Shown piece after piece: positions 26,201 to 34,885 of a stretch of DNA of 44,611 nt. The notes beneath the pieces are model-generated. The model did no database searches. It saw nothing but the letters and a program-made list of their open reading frames with translations, and was not told the origin of the DNA. The position numbers and the translations under genes were made by a program. Within the stretch, counting starts at the first letter, position 1. The number at the start of each line of letters is the position of its first letter. This DNA is from Pseudomonadota bacterium (lineage in GTDB: Bacteria; Pseudomonadota; Gammaproteobacteria; Burkholderiales; Burkholderiaceae_C). The stretch spans positions 1 to 44,611 of the forward strand of contig JAFEER010000280.1 of the NCBI GenBank assembly GCA_018240985.1, read 5' to 3'.

Positions 26201-27601
26201 TTACTGGGGCGGTTCGCGGTATTCCACGTAGGCGCGGCCACGCGCCTCCTGCATCCAGGTGGTGTAGGCCTCCTCGAGCTTTTTCTCGCGCACCTGGTCG
26301 CGCACCATGTCGCGCTGCTCGCGCTGGGTCAGCTTGGCCTCGCGGCGCTCCAGCAGCTCGATCAGGTGCACACCGAAGCGCGACACCACGGGCTGGCTGA
26401 TCTCGCCCGGCTTGAGGGTGTCGAGCACCTGCTCGAACTCTGGCACGTAGCGGCCGGGCCCGGCCCAGCCCAGGTCGCCGCCGTTCTTGGCGCTGCCGTC
26501 CTGCGAATACTCGCGCGCCAGCGTGGCAAAGTCGGCCTGGCCGCGCAGCACGCGCTGGCGCAGGTCCTCCAGGCGCTCGGCCGCCTGGCGCTCCGACAGC
26601 TTGGGGCCGATGCGCAGCAGGATGTGGCGCGCATGGTTCTGCATCGCCACCGTGGGCACGCCGCCATGCGTGCGATCCACCACCTTCAGGATGTGAAAAC
26701 CCGCCGGCGAGCGCAGCGGGCCGACCAGGGTGCCGATGGCCGCCTGCTGCACCGCGTTCACGAACAGCTCGGGGTAGCGGTCGGCCGGGCGCAGGCCCAG
26801 GATGGCGCCGTTCGGGCCATCGGGTGCGTCCGAGTATTCGCGTGCCAGGGTGGCAAAGTCGCCGCCATCCTGCAGCTTGGCCAGCGCCTCCTGGGCGCGG
26901 GCCTGGCGCCGCGCCACTTCCTCGGGGCTGGCGTTCTCGGCCACCTTGATCAGGATATGGCCCAGGTTGAGCTCGGCCTTGCCCGGCGCTGCGTCCTTCT
27001 GCTGCTCCTGCAGGTATTGGTCAACCTCCAGATCGCTCACACGCACGCGCCCCTCCACCTCGCGCTCGCGCACGCGCAGTGCCAGCAGCTGGTTGCGCAG
27101 GTCGTCGCGAAAGCGTTTGCGGCTCACGCCGTCCTGCTCCAGGCGCCGATGCATTTCCTCCAGGCTGACATCGTTTTGCCGCGCCACGGATTGCTCGGCC
27201 TGGTCTACGGCGTAGTCATCGACCTTGATGCCGCTTTCCTTGGCCAGCTGGATCTGGATTTTTTCCAGGATCAAGCGCTCCAGCACATCCTTGGCGAGTT
27301 GCTCGTGCGCAGGCACGGCGACGCCCTGACTGCCAAGCTGCTGCGCCACGCGCTCGGCGCGCACGCTCACCTCATTGTTGGTAATGGGCTCGGAATTGAC
27401 CACGGCGACGATGTAGTCGGCCTGGCGCAACCCCAGGCCGGCTGCCGAGCCCGCCGGCGGCAGGATGGTTGCGGCGGACGGCAGGCGCATGGCGCCGGCG
27501 CCGGGCGTAGGCCTGAGCCCCTGTGCCTGGGCTGCCAGGGCCGTCAGGCAGGCCAGGGCCAGAGGCAAGACGCGGTGTTTCATGGCGTAGGGAACATTCA
27601 T
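26201..27601 (-). CDS. surA: Periplasmic peptidyl-prolyl isomerase / chaperone SurA
   Basis: The 466-residue product has a signal peptide ([20 protein letters not shown]), a SurA N-terminal chaperone domain ([40 protein letters not shown]) and two parvulin domains (about [20 protein letters not shown] and [20 protein letters not shown]), each with [12 protein letters not shown] and a GxLGW/GxILGL-type core. SurA escorts outer-membrane proteins, including LptD, whose gene is directly upstream. The start is ambiguous between ATGs at 27601 and 27583; both give the same mature protein. Confidence 0.92.
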   Translation of the reverse strand: MNVPYAMKHRVLPLALACLTALAAQAQGLRPTPGAGAMRLPSAATILPPAGSAAGLGLRQADYIVAVVNSEPITNNEVSVRAERVAQQLGSQGVAVPAHEQLAKDVLERLILEKIQIQLAKESGIKVDDYAVDQAEQSVARQNDVSLEEMHRRLEQDGVSRKRFRDDLRNQLLALRVREREVEGRVRVSDLEVDQYLQEQQKDAAPGKAELNLGHILIKVAENASPEEVARRQARAQEALAKLQDGGDFATLAREYSDAPDGPNGAILGLRPADRYPELFVNAVQQAAIGTLVGPLRSPAGFHILKVVDRTHGGVPTVAMQNHARHILLRIGPKLSERQAAERLEDLRQRVLRGQADFATLAREYSQDGSAKNGGDLGWAGPGRYVPEFEQVLDTLKPGEISQPVVSRFGVHLIELLERREAKLTQREQRDMVRDQVREKKLEEAYTTWMQEARGRAYVEYREPPQ

Positions 27602-27635
27602 GGGTGGCAAGGCAGGGCGCGGCGGCGCAGTGCGG

Positions 27636-30101
27636 TTAATCGTATTGGCTGAAGCGGCTCGGGATGCCGGTGCTCTCGCCCAGCGGGCGGTAGCCCGGCA
27701 CATAGCGCTGCAGCGAAACCAGCGGATTGGAGCCGAACGACAGGCGCGAGAAACCGGTGAACTCCAGCTGGAACAGCAGCCGGGTGTTGGATGTGATCAG
27801 GCTGCTTTGCAAACGTTCCAGCACCACGCGGCCGACCCAGCAGCAGCTTTGGTACTCCAGCCCGACGATGGCATCGACCAGCTTGCTATCCTGCAGGCTG
27901 TAGTTCAGGCGGCCCATGCTGAACCAGCGCCCGCCGGAGCGGTTTTTGCTGCCAGGCTCGCCCCACAGGTCACTCAGTGGCCATTGCCAGCCCAGATCCA
28001 GCTGCTCGCTGGGCAGGGCGATCAAATCGGTCACCTTCTGCATGCGATAGGCCGCGCTCACCGTGCGGTAGTTCCCCGGCGAGTAGCGCAGCGCCAGCGT
28101 GGTGCGCTGCGAGCGGCTGGTTTTGGGGTTGTACTGCACGAAGGAATCCACGCTCCACTGCGGCGTCCAGTTGATGCCGGCGCCCAGGAGCACGTCGGAC
28201 ACGCGCTCGGTGACCGGCGGCGCGCCGGGCATGGTCACGCGCTGGTCGGCCAGGCGCAGGCGCTGCGCCACGCCAAAGCGCGCCGCCTGGGCGCCGGTCT
28301 CGGGGTTCAAGAGGCGCGTGGTCACGCCCAGTGTGAGCAGCTTGTTGTCGGCGATGCGGTCGTTGCCGCCAAAGGAGTTCTCGGTATAGATGGAGGCGAA
28401 GTTGAAGTCGTTGGGCGCGGTGTCGTACACCGGCAGCATGCTCTGGTTGCGGTACGGCGTGTAGGTGTAGAAGGCGCGCGGCTCCAGGGTCTGCAGATAG
28501 TCGCCGCCGAAGAAGCGCGCATCGCGCTCGAACACCAGGCCGCTGTCCAGGCTGAAGGTGGGCAGGGTGCGGCTGGCCTGGGTCTGGCCATTGAGTAGCG
28601 GGTCGTCGAACTGGTACTGCGTGGCATGCAGCTGCAGGCGCGGCGTGATGAAGCCCCCCGGCGCCAGGAAGGGACGGCTGATCTGCGCCACGGCGTAGGT
28701 GCGCTTGCCATTGGGCTGGGTGTAGTACTTGCGGTCGGCGTGGAACACGGTGGTGTCGGCATCCACGGTGGCATCAAAGCCCGCCGCCAGCTGCAGCGGC
28801 TGGTAGCGCCAGTGCAGCTGCGGCATGCGGTCGTAGGGCGGGGTGATGGGCGATGTCACGTCCTGCAGCGTCTGCCACTTGAGTGTGTTCAGGCTCACCG
28901 AATGCTCGCCGCCCGCCCAGCCCAGCGAGGCCAGGCCCGGCAGCAGGCGCTGCACATTCTGTGGCTGGCCGCCGCTCACGCTGCCATGGCTGAACAGCCG
29001 CGGCGAGAAGTCGCGCCAGTAGTCGTTGTCGCTCACCCGGCGCACGTCCACATTCAGCCCCACGGCACCCACCGGCGTATCCAGCGGCCCGCGGTGGCGC
29101 AGGCTGTAAGACCAGCGCTGGCGCTCGCGCAGCGCGTCATTGGGCATGTAGTCGGCGGTGAGCTCGCCGCTGTAGCGCGGCTCCAGGTAGCGGAACTCGC
29201 TGCCCACGGCCAGGCCGCGCCGGCTCATGAGCACGGGCGTGATGGTGGCATCGCGGTTCGGGGCGATGTTCCAGTAATACGGCTGGGAATATTCGACCCC
29301 GCTCACGCTGTTCAGGCCGATGGTGGGCGGCAGCAGGCCGGACTTGCGCCGCTCCGACAGCGGAAAGCTGATGCTGCCCACCGGCAGTACCGGCACGCCC
29401 TTGAATTCCAGTACGCCATCCTCGGCCACGCCCACGTCCTCGGCCTGATCCAGCCGGATGGTCTTGGCGCGCAGGATCCAGTCGGGCCGCCAGTTCGCCT
29501 CGTCGCCCTTCTGGCAGGTGGTGTAGGTGGCGTCGTGCACGATGGAGCGATCGCGATCCACGAAGTCCACCCGCGAGGCCTCGCCATAGGCCTGGGTCGC
29601 CAGAAAACGATAGTTTGCGTCGCTGAAAAAGCCGTTGAAGGCATCCACGCGCAGATCCAGCAGCGTGCCGTCGTACAGGTTGCCGGCACGGTTGATATGC
29701 ACATTGCCGGTGGCCTTGGCGCGATCCTCGGGCATGTCGTAATCCATATGGTCGGCCCGGATCACCGTGTCGCCACGGCGCAGCTCGGCATTGCCGTCGA
29801 TGATGGCGCGGATGTCGGGCTGGCCCATGACATGGTCGCCACGCACGAACACCGGCAGCTGCGGCCGCACGCTGTCGGGAATGGTCTCCTGCAGGCGCGG
29901 GCTGGTGCGCAGCACGGGCGCGTTCACCGGGCTCTCCTGGGCGTCCTCGTCGCCATCGCCGGCCTGGGCCAGCACGGCCAGCGGCAGGCCGCACAGCATC
30001 AGGGCCGCCAGACGCGCAAGCGCGCGCCGCGGCGGCAGCGGTGCGGCAATCGGCGAGGGCGGGCGGGCGAACGAGGTGTGATGCAAGACGGGACGATCCA
30101 T
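27636..30101 (-). CDS. lptD: LPS-assembly outer-membrane protein LptD
   Basis: The 821-residue protein has a signal-like hydrophobic stretch (ARLAALMLCGLPLAVLAQA) after an unusually long Arg/Pro-rich N-terminal region, then the OstA/LptA-like jelly-roll domain (VFVRGDHVMGQPDIRAIIDG, RADHMDYDMPEDRAKATGNV) and a large beta-barrel (RKSGLLPPTIGLNSVSGVEY onward, ending in an aromatic-rich C-terminus). With LptE it inserts lipopolysaccharide in the outer leaflet. It precedes surA by 34 bases. I chose the start at 30101 because longer frames run into the divergent amgK promoter. Confidence 0.92.
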   Translation of the reverse strand: MDRPVLHHTSFARPPSPIAAPLPPRRALARLAALMLCGLPLAVLAQAGDGDEDAQESPVNAPVLRTSPRLQETIPDSVRPQLPVFVRGDHVMGQPDIRAIIDGNAELRRGDTVIRADHMDYDMPEDRAKATGNVHINRAGNLYDGTLLDLRVDAFNGFFSDANYRFLATQAYGEASRVDFVDRDRSIVHDATYTTCQKGDEANWRPDWILRAKTIRLDQAEDVGVAEDGVLEFKGVPVLPVGSISFPLSERRKSGLLPPTIGLNSVSGVEYSQPYYWNIAPNRDATITPVLMSRRGLAVGSEFRYLEPRYSGELTADYMPNDALRERQRWSYSLRHRGPLDTPVGAVGLNVDVRRVSDNDYWRDFSPRLFSHGSVSGGQPQNVQRLLPGLASLGWAGGEHSVSLNTLKWQTLQDVTSPITPPYDRMPQLHWRYQPLQLAAGFDATVDADTTVFHADRKYYTQPNGKRTYAVAQISRPFLAPGGFITPRLQLHATQYQFDDPLLNGQTQASRTLPTFSLDSGLVFERDARFFGGDYLQTLEPRAFYTYTPYRNQSMLPVYDTAPNDFNFASIYTENSFGGNDRIADNKLLTLGVTTRLLNPETGAQAARFGVAQRLRLADQRVTMPGAPPVTERVSDVLLGAGINWTPQWSVDSFVQYNPKTSRSQRTTLALRYSPGNYRTVSAAYRMQKVTDLIALPSEQLDLGWQWPLSDLWGEPGSKNRSGGRWFSMGRLNYSLQDSKLVDAIVGLEYQSCCWVGRVVLERLQSSLITSNTRLLFQLEFTGFSRLSFGSNPLVSLQRYVPGYRPLGESTGIPSRFSQYD

Positions 30102-30187
30102 GGATTGCGACGGGCGGCGGGGCGCGGCACGCCGGCACCGCGATCCACCTGGCCGGCGAAGGCCTGGTTTGTAAAATCGGATTATCC

Positions 30188-31300
30188 ATGAGCCATCCCC
30201 TCCCCCCCATCCAGCCGCAGCCAAGCGGCGTTAATGCCGTGCACTGGAGCGACTTTGCACGCCAATCCGCCTTCAACGCCTGGCTGGCCCCGCTGGCCAG
30301 CCGGCAGCTGCTGCTGCCCGAAAGCCTGCGCCCGGCCAGCGCCGACGCCAGCTTCCGGCGCTACCTGCGCCTGGATGCGCAGGACGGCTCTAGCCGCATC
30401 GTCATGGACGCCCCGCCCGACAAGGAGGACTGCCGCCCCTTCGTGCATGTGCAGGGCCTGATGCAGGCCGCCGGCCTGCCGGTGCCGCAGATCCACGCCT
30501 GGGACGAGGCCCATGGCTTCATGCTGCTGTCCGACCAGGGCCGGCAGACCGCCATTGAGCGCCTGGACGAGACCAAGCCCCAGGCCGCCCACGCCTGGTA
30601 CCTGCGCGCCGTGGATCTACTGATAGCCTGGCAGCGCGCCAGCCGTCCGGGCGTGCTGCCGGCCTACGACGACGCACTCTTGCGCCGCGAGCTGCAGCTG
30701 TTTCCCGACTGGTACATCGCGCGCCACCGCCAGGTGATGCTGTCTGACGCCCAGCAGGCCACGCTTTCCAAGGCCTTCGATGCCATCGTGGCGCAGAACC
30801 TGGCCGCGCCCAGCGTCTATGTGCACCGCGACTTCATGATGCGCAACCTGATGGTCGGGGCCGACGACTCCCTGTCGGTGCTCGACTTCCAGGACGCCGT
30901 GTACGGCCCCGTGACCTATGACATTGCCAGCCTGATGCGCGACGCCTTCATCAGCTGGGAAGAGGACTTCGTCATCGACATTACCGTGCGTTACTGGGAG
31001 AAGGCGCGGAAAAACGGGCTCCTCGGCACCGCCAGCCAGAACGGCTGGGGCGCGGACTTTGGCGAGTTCTACCGCGCCGTGGATTTCATGGCGCTGCAAC
31101 GCCACCTGAAGGTGGCCGGCATCTTCGCCCGCCTGACGCTGCGCGACGGCAAGCCCAAGTACCTGGCCGACGCGCCGCGCTTCATCGCCTACATCCGCGC
31201 CACCTGCGCGCGTTACCGCGAGCTGACGCCGCTGTTGCGCCTGGTGGATGAGTTGGAGGGCACTCAGGCGGCCATGGGGTATGCCTTTGGGCGTATCTGA
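30188..31300 (+). CDS. amgK: Aminoglycoside phosphotransferase-fold kinase, AmgK-like (N-acetylmuramate/N-acetylglucosamine kinase)
   Basis: The 370-residue protein has an APH kinase fold: SFRRYLRLDAQDGSSRIVMD (nucleotide-binding strands), SVYVHRDFMMRNLMV (catalytic HRD-like loop) and SVLDFQDAVYGPVTYDIASL (metal-binding DFQDA). Genes of this type beside lptD/surA in beta- and gammaproteobacteria correspond to AmgK of the MurNAc recycling pathway, usually followed by the nucleotidyltransferase murU. Here murU does not follow; the next gene is rsmE after a repeat-filled gap. A taaaat -10-like box lies at 30172-30177. The assignment rests on fold and synteny. Confidence 0.75.
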   Translation: MSHPLPPIQPQPSGVNAVHWSDFARQSAFNAWLAPLASRQLLLPESLRPASADASFRRYLRLDAQDGSSRIVMDAPPDKEDCRPFVHVQGLMQAAGLPVPQIHAWDEAHGFMLLSDQGRQTAIERLDETKPQAAHAWYLRAVDLLIAWQRASRPGVLPAYDDALLRRELQLFPDWYIARHRQVMLSDAQQATLSKAFDAIVAQNLAAPSVYVHRDFMMRNLMVGADDSLSVLDFQDAVYGPVTYDIASLMRDAFISWEEDFVIDITVRYWEKARKNGLLGTASQNGWGADFGEFYRAVDFMALQRHLKVAGIFARLTLRDGKPKYLADAPRFIAYIRATCARYRELTPLLRLVDELEGTQAAMGYAFGRI

Positions 31301-31320
31301 CGTTCAATGTTAAGCGGCCT

Positions 31321-31510
31321 ATCTCAGATCCAACCGCGGGCCCTCACCCCGACCCTCTCCCAGAGGGAGAGGGAGAAATGCCGGCGCCACCGATCGCCCT
31401 CGCCCCTCTGGGGCTGAAGGCTGCGGCTACAGTTGCGCATGCGCGCAACTGGACAGCCTGAAGAGCGCGGCGTCTCGCCGCAGCCCCCGGGAGGGGCGAG
31501 GGGCTTGCCG
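31321..31510 (+). repeat. Palindrome-rich dispersed element, copy 2, with an apparent ~70-bp internal insertion
   Basis: Positions 31321-31413 match the reverse complement of 7321-7413 with about nine mismatches by eye. After cccctctgggg the copies diverge; the right part here carries a stretch with its own hairpin (gttgcgcatgcgcgcaac, 31431-31448) and then cccgggaggggcgaggggct, which resembles the far end of copy 1. The simplest reading is a shared element interrupted here by about 70 extra bases. It fills most of the 287-base amgK-rsmE gap. Confidence 0.65.
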
Positions 31511-31531
31511 TCGCCTGTATATAGCCGATCC

Positions 31532-31584
31532 AAATCAGCCTCTAACGCTTATATAACAAGCGTCAGAAGCTATCTTTTTTGAGA
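31532..31584 (-). repeat. Interspersed AGCGCT-type repeat upstream of rsmE
   Basis: On the minus strand: tcaaaaaagatagcttctg, acgcttgttatataagcgtt, agaggctgattt. The inverted ACGCTTgttatATAAGCGT core and both A/T-rich ends are present. It ends within 4 bases of the rsmE start codon, so the rsmE translation start lies at the edge of the repeat. Confidence 0.65.
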
Positions 31585-31587
31585 GCA

Positions 31588-32298
31588 ATGCCGCGCTTTT
31601 ACTGCCCCCTGCCCCTGTCCCCCGGCGCGCAGGTCGCACTGCCCGCCACGGCTGCGCGCCATGTGCAGGTGCTGCGCTTGCAGCCGGGCAGCGCCATCAC
31701 GCTGTTCAATGGCGAGGGCGGCGAATGGACGGCCACCGTCACCCGCATGGGCCGCAGCGACGTGGACGTGGAGGTCGCCACGCACCAGGGCGTGGAGCGC
31801 GAGGCCGCCCGCGCCGTGCACCTGGCCGTCGGCATGCCGGCCAACGAGCGCATGGACTGGCTGGTGGAAAAGGCCACCGAGCTCGGCGCCGCCAGCATCC
31901 AGCCGATTGCCGCGGCGCGCAGTGTGCTCAAGCTCGCCGGCGAGCGCGCCGCCAAGCGCCAGCAGCACTGGCAGGCCATCGCCATCTCCGCCTGCGAGCA
32001 ATGCGGGCGCAACCGCGTGCCGCTGGTCGCCGCACCGCTGGCACTGGCCGATTGGCTCAAGGCCGGCAGGGCCGACGGCCAGCGCCTGCTGCTGTCGCTG
32101 CGTGACGGCAGCCGCCCGCTGCGCGATGCGGCCGGCCAGGGCCCCGTCTGGGTGCTGCACGGCCCCGAGGGCGGCCTGACCACGCAGGAAGAAGACGCCG
32201 CCCTGGCCGCAGGATTTGCCCCCGCCAGCCTGGGCACGCGCGTGCTGCGCGCCGAGACGGCATCGGTGGCCGCCTTGGCCCTGCTGTGCCAGGACTGA
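31588..32298 (+). CDS. rsmE: 16S rRNA (uracil1498-N3)-methyltransferase
   Basis: The 236-residue protein is RsmE, a SPOUT-fold enzyme methylating U1498 of 16S rRNA. Features: N-terminal PUA-like part (RFYCPLPLSPGAQVALPATA, AARHVQVLRLQPG), VGMPANERMDWLVEKATELG, the knot region WVLHGPEGGLTTQEEDAAL and the closing SLGTRVLRAETASVAALALL. Length is typical. The ATG at 31588 is preferred to an in-frame TTG at 31579 inside the repeat. No strong Shine-Dalgarno is visible. Confidence 0.92.
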   Translation: MPRFYCPLPLSPGAQVALPATAARHVQVLRLQPGSAITLFNGEGGEWTATVTRMGRSDVDVEVATHQGVEREAARAVHLAVGMPANERMDWLVEKATELGAASIQPIAAARSVLKLAGERAAKRQQHWQAIAISACEQCGRNRVPLVAAPLALADWLKAGRADGQRLLLSLRDGSRPLRDAAGQGPVWVLHGPEGGLTTQEEDAALAAGFAPASLGTRVLRAETASVAALALLCQD

Positions 32299-32407
32299 TG
32301 GCCATGGATGCTCCGAAGTTGGCGAGGCAAACCAGACCGACGGCATAGGCGCCATCGCCGACTTCTTCCGCCGATGGATTGCGGAGAGTTTGATCCTGAA
32401 AACGGCT

Positions 32408-32575
32408 ATGGAAATTGGCACTGTGGTGGCCAGGCAGTTGCGCCGCCTGCGCATGCTTGGCCTGATCAAGAAGGTCACTCATACCTGCCGCTACGACCTC
32501 ACCCGGCTGGGTCGCGCGGCTATCTGCGCAGCATGTTCGCTCACGCGCTTCAGCATCGTGCCGGGCCATGGCTGA
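32408..32575 (+). pseudogene. Winged-helix C-terminal remnant
   Basis: A frame with an ATG at 32408 encodes TVVARQLRRLRMLGLIKKVT then HTCRYDLTRLGRAAICAACS and ends LTRFSIVPGHG. The LRRLRxLGLIKKV..TxRYxLTxLGR pattern is the closing winged-helix segment of a protein family I recall as common in accessory regions, usually ending in IVPALA-like residues. The rest of that gene is missing: upstream sequence is in frame but unlike a domain, and rsmE ends only 110 bases before. The rest of 32299-32637 holds no other recognisable gene. Confidence 0.4.
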
Positions 32576-32637
32576 TGCGCACTGAACTCTTTGCAGAAAA
32601 CGTCAAAACTGAACTCGTTAGAGACTAGAAAGGGTAA

Positions 32638-32656
32638 ATTGGCATAATCTGCCAAT
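32638..32656 (+). promoter_or_regulatory. Perfect inverted repeat overlapping the parDE promoter
   Basis: attggca (32638-32644) and tgccaat (32650-32656) form a perfect 7-bp inverted repeat around taatc; the -10-like cataat (32643-32648) sits inside. It is 20 bases before the parD ATG. This is the expected place for autorepression by the ParD-ParE complex. aggag at 32664-32668 is the Shine-Dalgarno. Confidence 0.7.
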
Positions 32657-32676
32657 GCCCGACAGGAGAAAAAACC

Positions 32677-32982
32677 ATGCCTACCCGTAACGTGGTCATC
32701 ACCGACCGCCAGGCGGCCTTTGTCGAAGAGGTGGTTGCCAACGGTGAATACCAAAACGCCAGCGAAGTGCTGCGCGAGGGCTTGCGCCTGGTGCAAGAGC
32801 GCCGGGCCGAACTTGCCCGCAAGCTGGCCTCGCTGCGCGAGGCGGTCGTGGTTGGCATCGAGGACATTGAAGCGGGCCGATACACAGAGTTTGAAAGCGC
32901 CGATGCGCTGGCCGATGACTTCAGGGCCGAGGCGGCTCGCATCATTGCGCACGACACCCAAAAGCAGGAAACCCGCGCGTGA
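32677..32982 (+). CDS. ParD family type II antitoxin
   Basis: The 101-residue protein has a ribbon-helix-helix N-terminus (RNVVITDRQAAFVEEVVANG, then EYQNASEVLREGLRLVQERR), the ParD/DUF2191-like pattern of an NASEVLREGLR helix, and an acidic C-terminal arm (EAGRYTEFESADALADDF) that would wrap the toxin. It binds DNA as a dimer and neutralises ParE. Its stop overlaps the GTG start of parE. The start is fixed by aggag 8 bases upstream. Confidence 0.88.
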   Translation: MPTRNVVITDRQAAFVEEVVANGEYQNASEVLREGLRLVQERRAELARKLASLREAVVVGIEDIEAGRYTEFESADALADDFRAEAARIIAHDTQKQETRA

Positions 32983-33317
32983 ATGCCAGCGGCAAGTGGA
33001 GGGTGCGGCAGACTCAGGATGCCCGCAGAGATAAGGCAGACATCGTTCGATGGACGATCCGTACCTTTGGCCCGCAGCAGGCGCAAATTTATGCCGAAAC
33101 CATCGCGCTGGCCCTGCAAGCACTGAGCGACGGACCAGACACCCTGGGCGCGAGGCAATGCGACGACATCGCCCCCGGCGTTTTCACCCTGCACGTCGCC
33201 CGTAACGGGCGCAAGGGTCGTCACTTTGTCGTTTTTCGCGTTAATGGCGATCAAATCATCGATGTGCTGCGCTTGCTGCACGACAGCATGGATTTGGAGC
33301 GGCGGCTGGCCGATTGA
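32979..33317 (+). CDS. ParE family type II toxin
   Basis: The 112-residue protein has the RelE/ParE fold pattern: ARRDKADIVRWTIRTFGPQQ, ALQALSDGPDTLGARQCDDI and the C-terminal GRHFVVFRVNGDQIIDVLRL, with HDSMDLERRL as the usual closing segment. ParE toxins inhibit DNA gyrase. Translation begins at a GTG (32979) whose last two bases start the parD TGA; the nearby ATG at 32983 is out of frame. Coupling keeps the toxin level tied to the antitoxin. All family landmarks are present, so it looks intact. Confidence 0.87.
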   Translation: MNASGKWRVRQTQDARRDKADIVRWTIRTFGPQQAQIYAETIALALQALSDGPDTLGARQCDDIAPGVFTLHVARNGRKGRHFVVFRVNGDQIIDVLRLLHDSMDLERRLAD

Positions 33318-33901
33318 TTTTCGACATGGCTGTTTCTGGGAAGGCGAATGGGTGGGTTCAGCAGCAGCGTGGTAGTGGCTACTTGTTCAAGAGCTTGTCC
33401 GCCTGCCCCAACTCCCGCAACCGCACCAGCAGCGCTTGCAGCAGGCTGTCGATGCTGATGTTCACCGCCACTCCCAAGCCGCCTGCTGCTCGCGCTGCAA
33501 GATATCGCACCGCAGGACGGCCAGAAGTAGCGGTTGCTCCAGCGTCAGGCGCTAGCGACGCACCAGGGGGTGCGTCCATTCATCGTCCTCGGCGTCTACC
33601 GCCCGCCAGCCGGGTGCGACGGCGACCAATGCCCGCCCGCGCAGGTGGTCAACCTTCAACCGCAAATCCAGCGGCTTCAGAACTGCGTCCGTGCAAGCCG
33701 TGTCGGGAACAGCTTAGGCTGGCTGGTTTGCTCTTGAAGCGCGCGGCCCAGGGGCAGGGGGACTACGGAGGAGGGTTCGGGGGAATGGGCGGTGTGGGTT
33801 CAGCGGGCGCAAGCTCCTGCGGCGCTGCAGTGGCCTATGGATCGAAGAGGTCGGGAGATGTGGGCATGGCTATGGCGTGATAAGTGGTTGGCGATGAGCG
33901 T
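33318..33901 (-). other. 584-base stretch without a confident gene; degraded minus-strand coding remnants
   Basis: The minus strand contains a stop-limited frame ending at 33552 that reads DAVLKPLDLRLKVDHLRGRA followed by LVAVAPGWRAVDAEDDEWTH and PLVRR; this has coding-like composition and starts without an ATG near 33703. Next to it, another minus frame ends at 33379 with NISIDSLLQALLVRLRELGQ plus ADKLLNK after a GTG. Together they look like a broken gene, but I do not recognise the family. The plus strand offers only low-complexity Arg/Pro/Gly frames. No RNA gene or terminal repeat was seen. Confidence 0.4.
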
Positions 33902-34837
33902 TCAAACCAGCAAGCCTTCATCCAGCAGACTTTGGACGATATCTGCCTGGCGTTGATCGCGGCGCCGTTTGGCAGGTTCACGCTGCGGTGCCTGGGTGGC
34001 AAGCCAGAGCTTGAAGGCGACAAAATCGGCCGGGGCAATGGTTTTCATGTGCGCCATTTTCCCGTTGGCGCCGACGACGATGTGCTCAAACGGCGCCGCC
34101 TGCGTCAGCCGGTTGGCGCGCAGCGCCTGCACGGGCCACAGGTCACCCTCGTCATCTGAAAAGCGATAGGGGTGCGGGTCATCGCCCTCGGCCATGCGGC
34201 GCAAAAAATCGACCTCAAAACCCTTGTCGTTGATGGCCGTTTCGCTCTGCCCTTCTTTGCGCTGAAAGCTTCGATCCGCACGCCGGAGCACCCCGAGCAT
34301 GGAGGTCTGGGTCTTTTGCAGATCGGTCAAAAAACGCACCCGCTTGCGCGCACCCCACAGCAAATCCACGTCTTGCGTAGCCAGCGCGCCCTGCACGATG
34401 CGCACCCCGGCCGCTGCCTCGTAGGCGTACAGCGCATGGGTGCCGACCACGGTGAAATGTGCGGCAAGGCCAGCACCGTCCAGCGCCTGCAGCACGGCGA
34501 TGACGGTGACCGGCACGCGCCCCACCTTCACGGCCTTATTCATGCGCTCCGCCTCGGTCAGGGCGCTGCGCAGCGATCGCAAGCGCTCTTGCAAAGCGTG
34601 CTTGCGCTGCGTGAATTCTGCGTACACCTGCTCGGTCTCGACACTGCGCTCGCCAAGCCGGTGCTGGCGGTTGTCTTTGCCGGTGCGCACGAGGTATTCG
34701 TAACTGCCCTGGCGCTTCCAGTACATGCCGCCTTCAAAGCGGCGGCTCTCCTGCTGCGTGCGGGCGTGCTCGCCAAACACCGTGCTGGCATCGATGAAAT
34801 GCCGGGCGGCGCTGTCGGGGAGGGGGAGGTAGTCCAT
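33902..34837 (-). CDS. GSU2403-type nucleotidyltransferase-fold protein
   Basis: The 311-residue protein has a helical N-terminal part (residues 1-100, with RQGSYEYLVRTGKDNRQHRL and a coiled coil near 70-100) and a nucleotidyltransferase-like domain from about 108. The NTase motif appears as VVGTHALYAYEAAAG (Gly132-Thr133) and the metal-binding pair as TQDVDLLWG (Asp156, Asp158); GFEVDFLRRM may give the third acidic residue. The family is of the MNT/AbiEii superfamily type, many members of which act in toxin-antitoxin or phage-defence pairs. No partner of the AbiEi type is adjacent; the tacAT pair is directly upstream. A perfect inverted repeat overlaps its start. Confidence 0.7.
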   Translation of the reverse strand: MDYLPLPDSAARHFIDASTVFGEHARTQQESRRFEGGMYWKRQGSYEYLVRTGKDNRQHRLGERSVETEQVYAEFTQRKHALQERLRSLRSALTEAERMNKAVKVGRVPVTVIAVLQALDGAGLAAHFTVVGTHALYAYEAAAGVRIVQGALATQDVDLLWGARKRVRFLTDLQKTQTSMLGVLRRADRSFQRKEGQSETAINDKGFEVDFLRRMAEGDDPHPYRFSDDEGDLWPVQALRANRLTQAAPFEHIVVGANGKMAHMKTIAPADFVAFKLWLATQAPQREPAKRRRDQRQADIVQSLLDEGLLV

Positions 34838-34877
34838 TGGCCGTATGTTATTTGAAATCGAACTTCATACGGCCAAT
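34836..34877 (-). promoter_or_regulatory. Perfect 12-bp inverted repeat at the nucleotidyltransferase start
   Basis: attggccgtatg (34836-34847) and catacggccaat (34866-34877) are exact reverse complements separated by 18 bases. The inner arm covers the AT of the start codon at 34837-34835, so either a bound dimer or an mRNA hairpin would block translation start. No T-run follows, which argues against a plain terminator for the upstream tacT gene. Confidence 0.7.
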
Positions 34878-34885
34878 AAGTCTAC

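Noticed and set aside
28626-30191. A 521-codon plus-strand open frame opposite lptD
   Set aside because: No recognisable domain, and it lies antisense to conserved LptD sequence.
32385-32398. agagtttgatcctg, identical to the 5' end of 16S rRNA genes
   Set aside because: The match stops after 14 bases and the following sequence (aaaacggctatgg) is not rRNA. Treated as chance.
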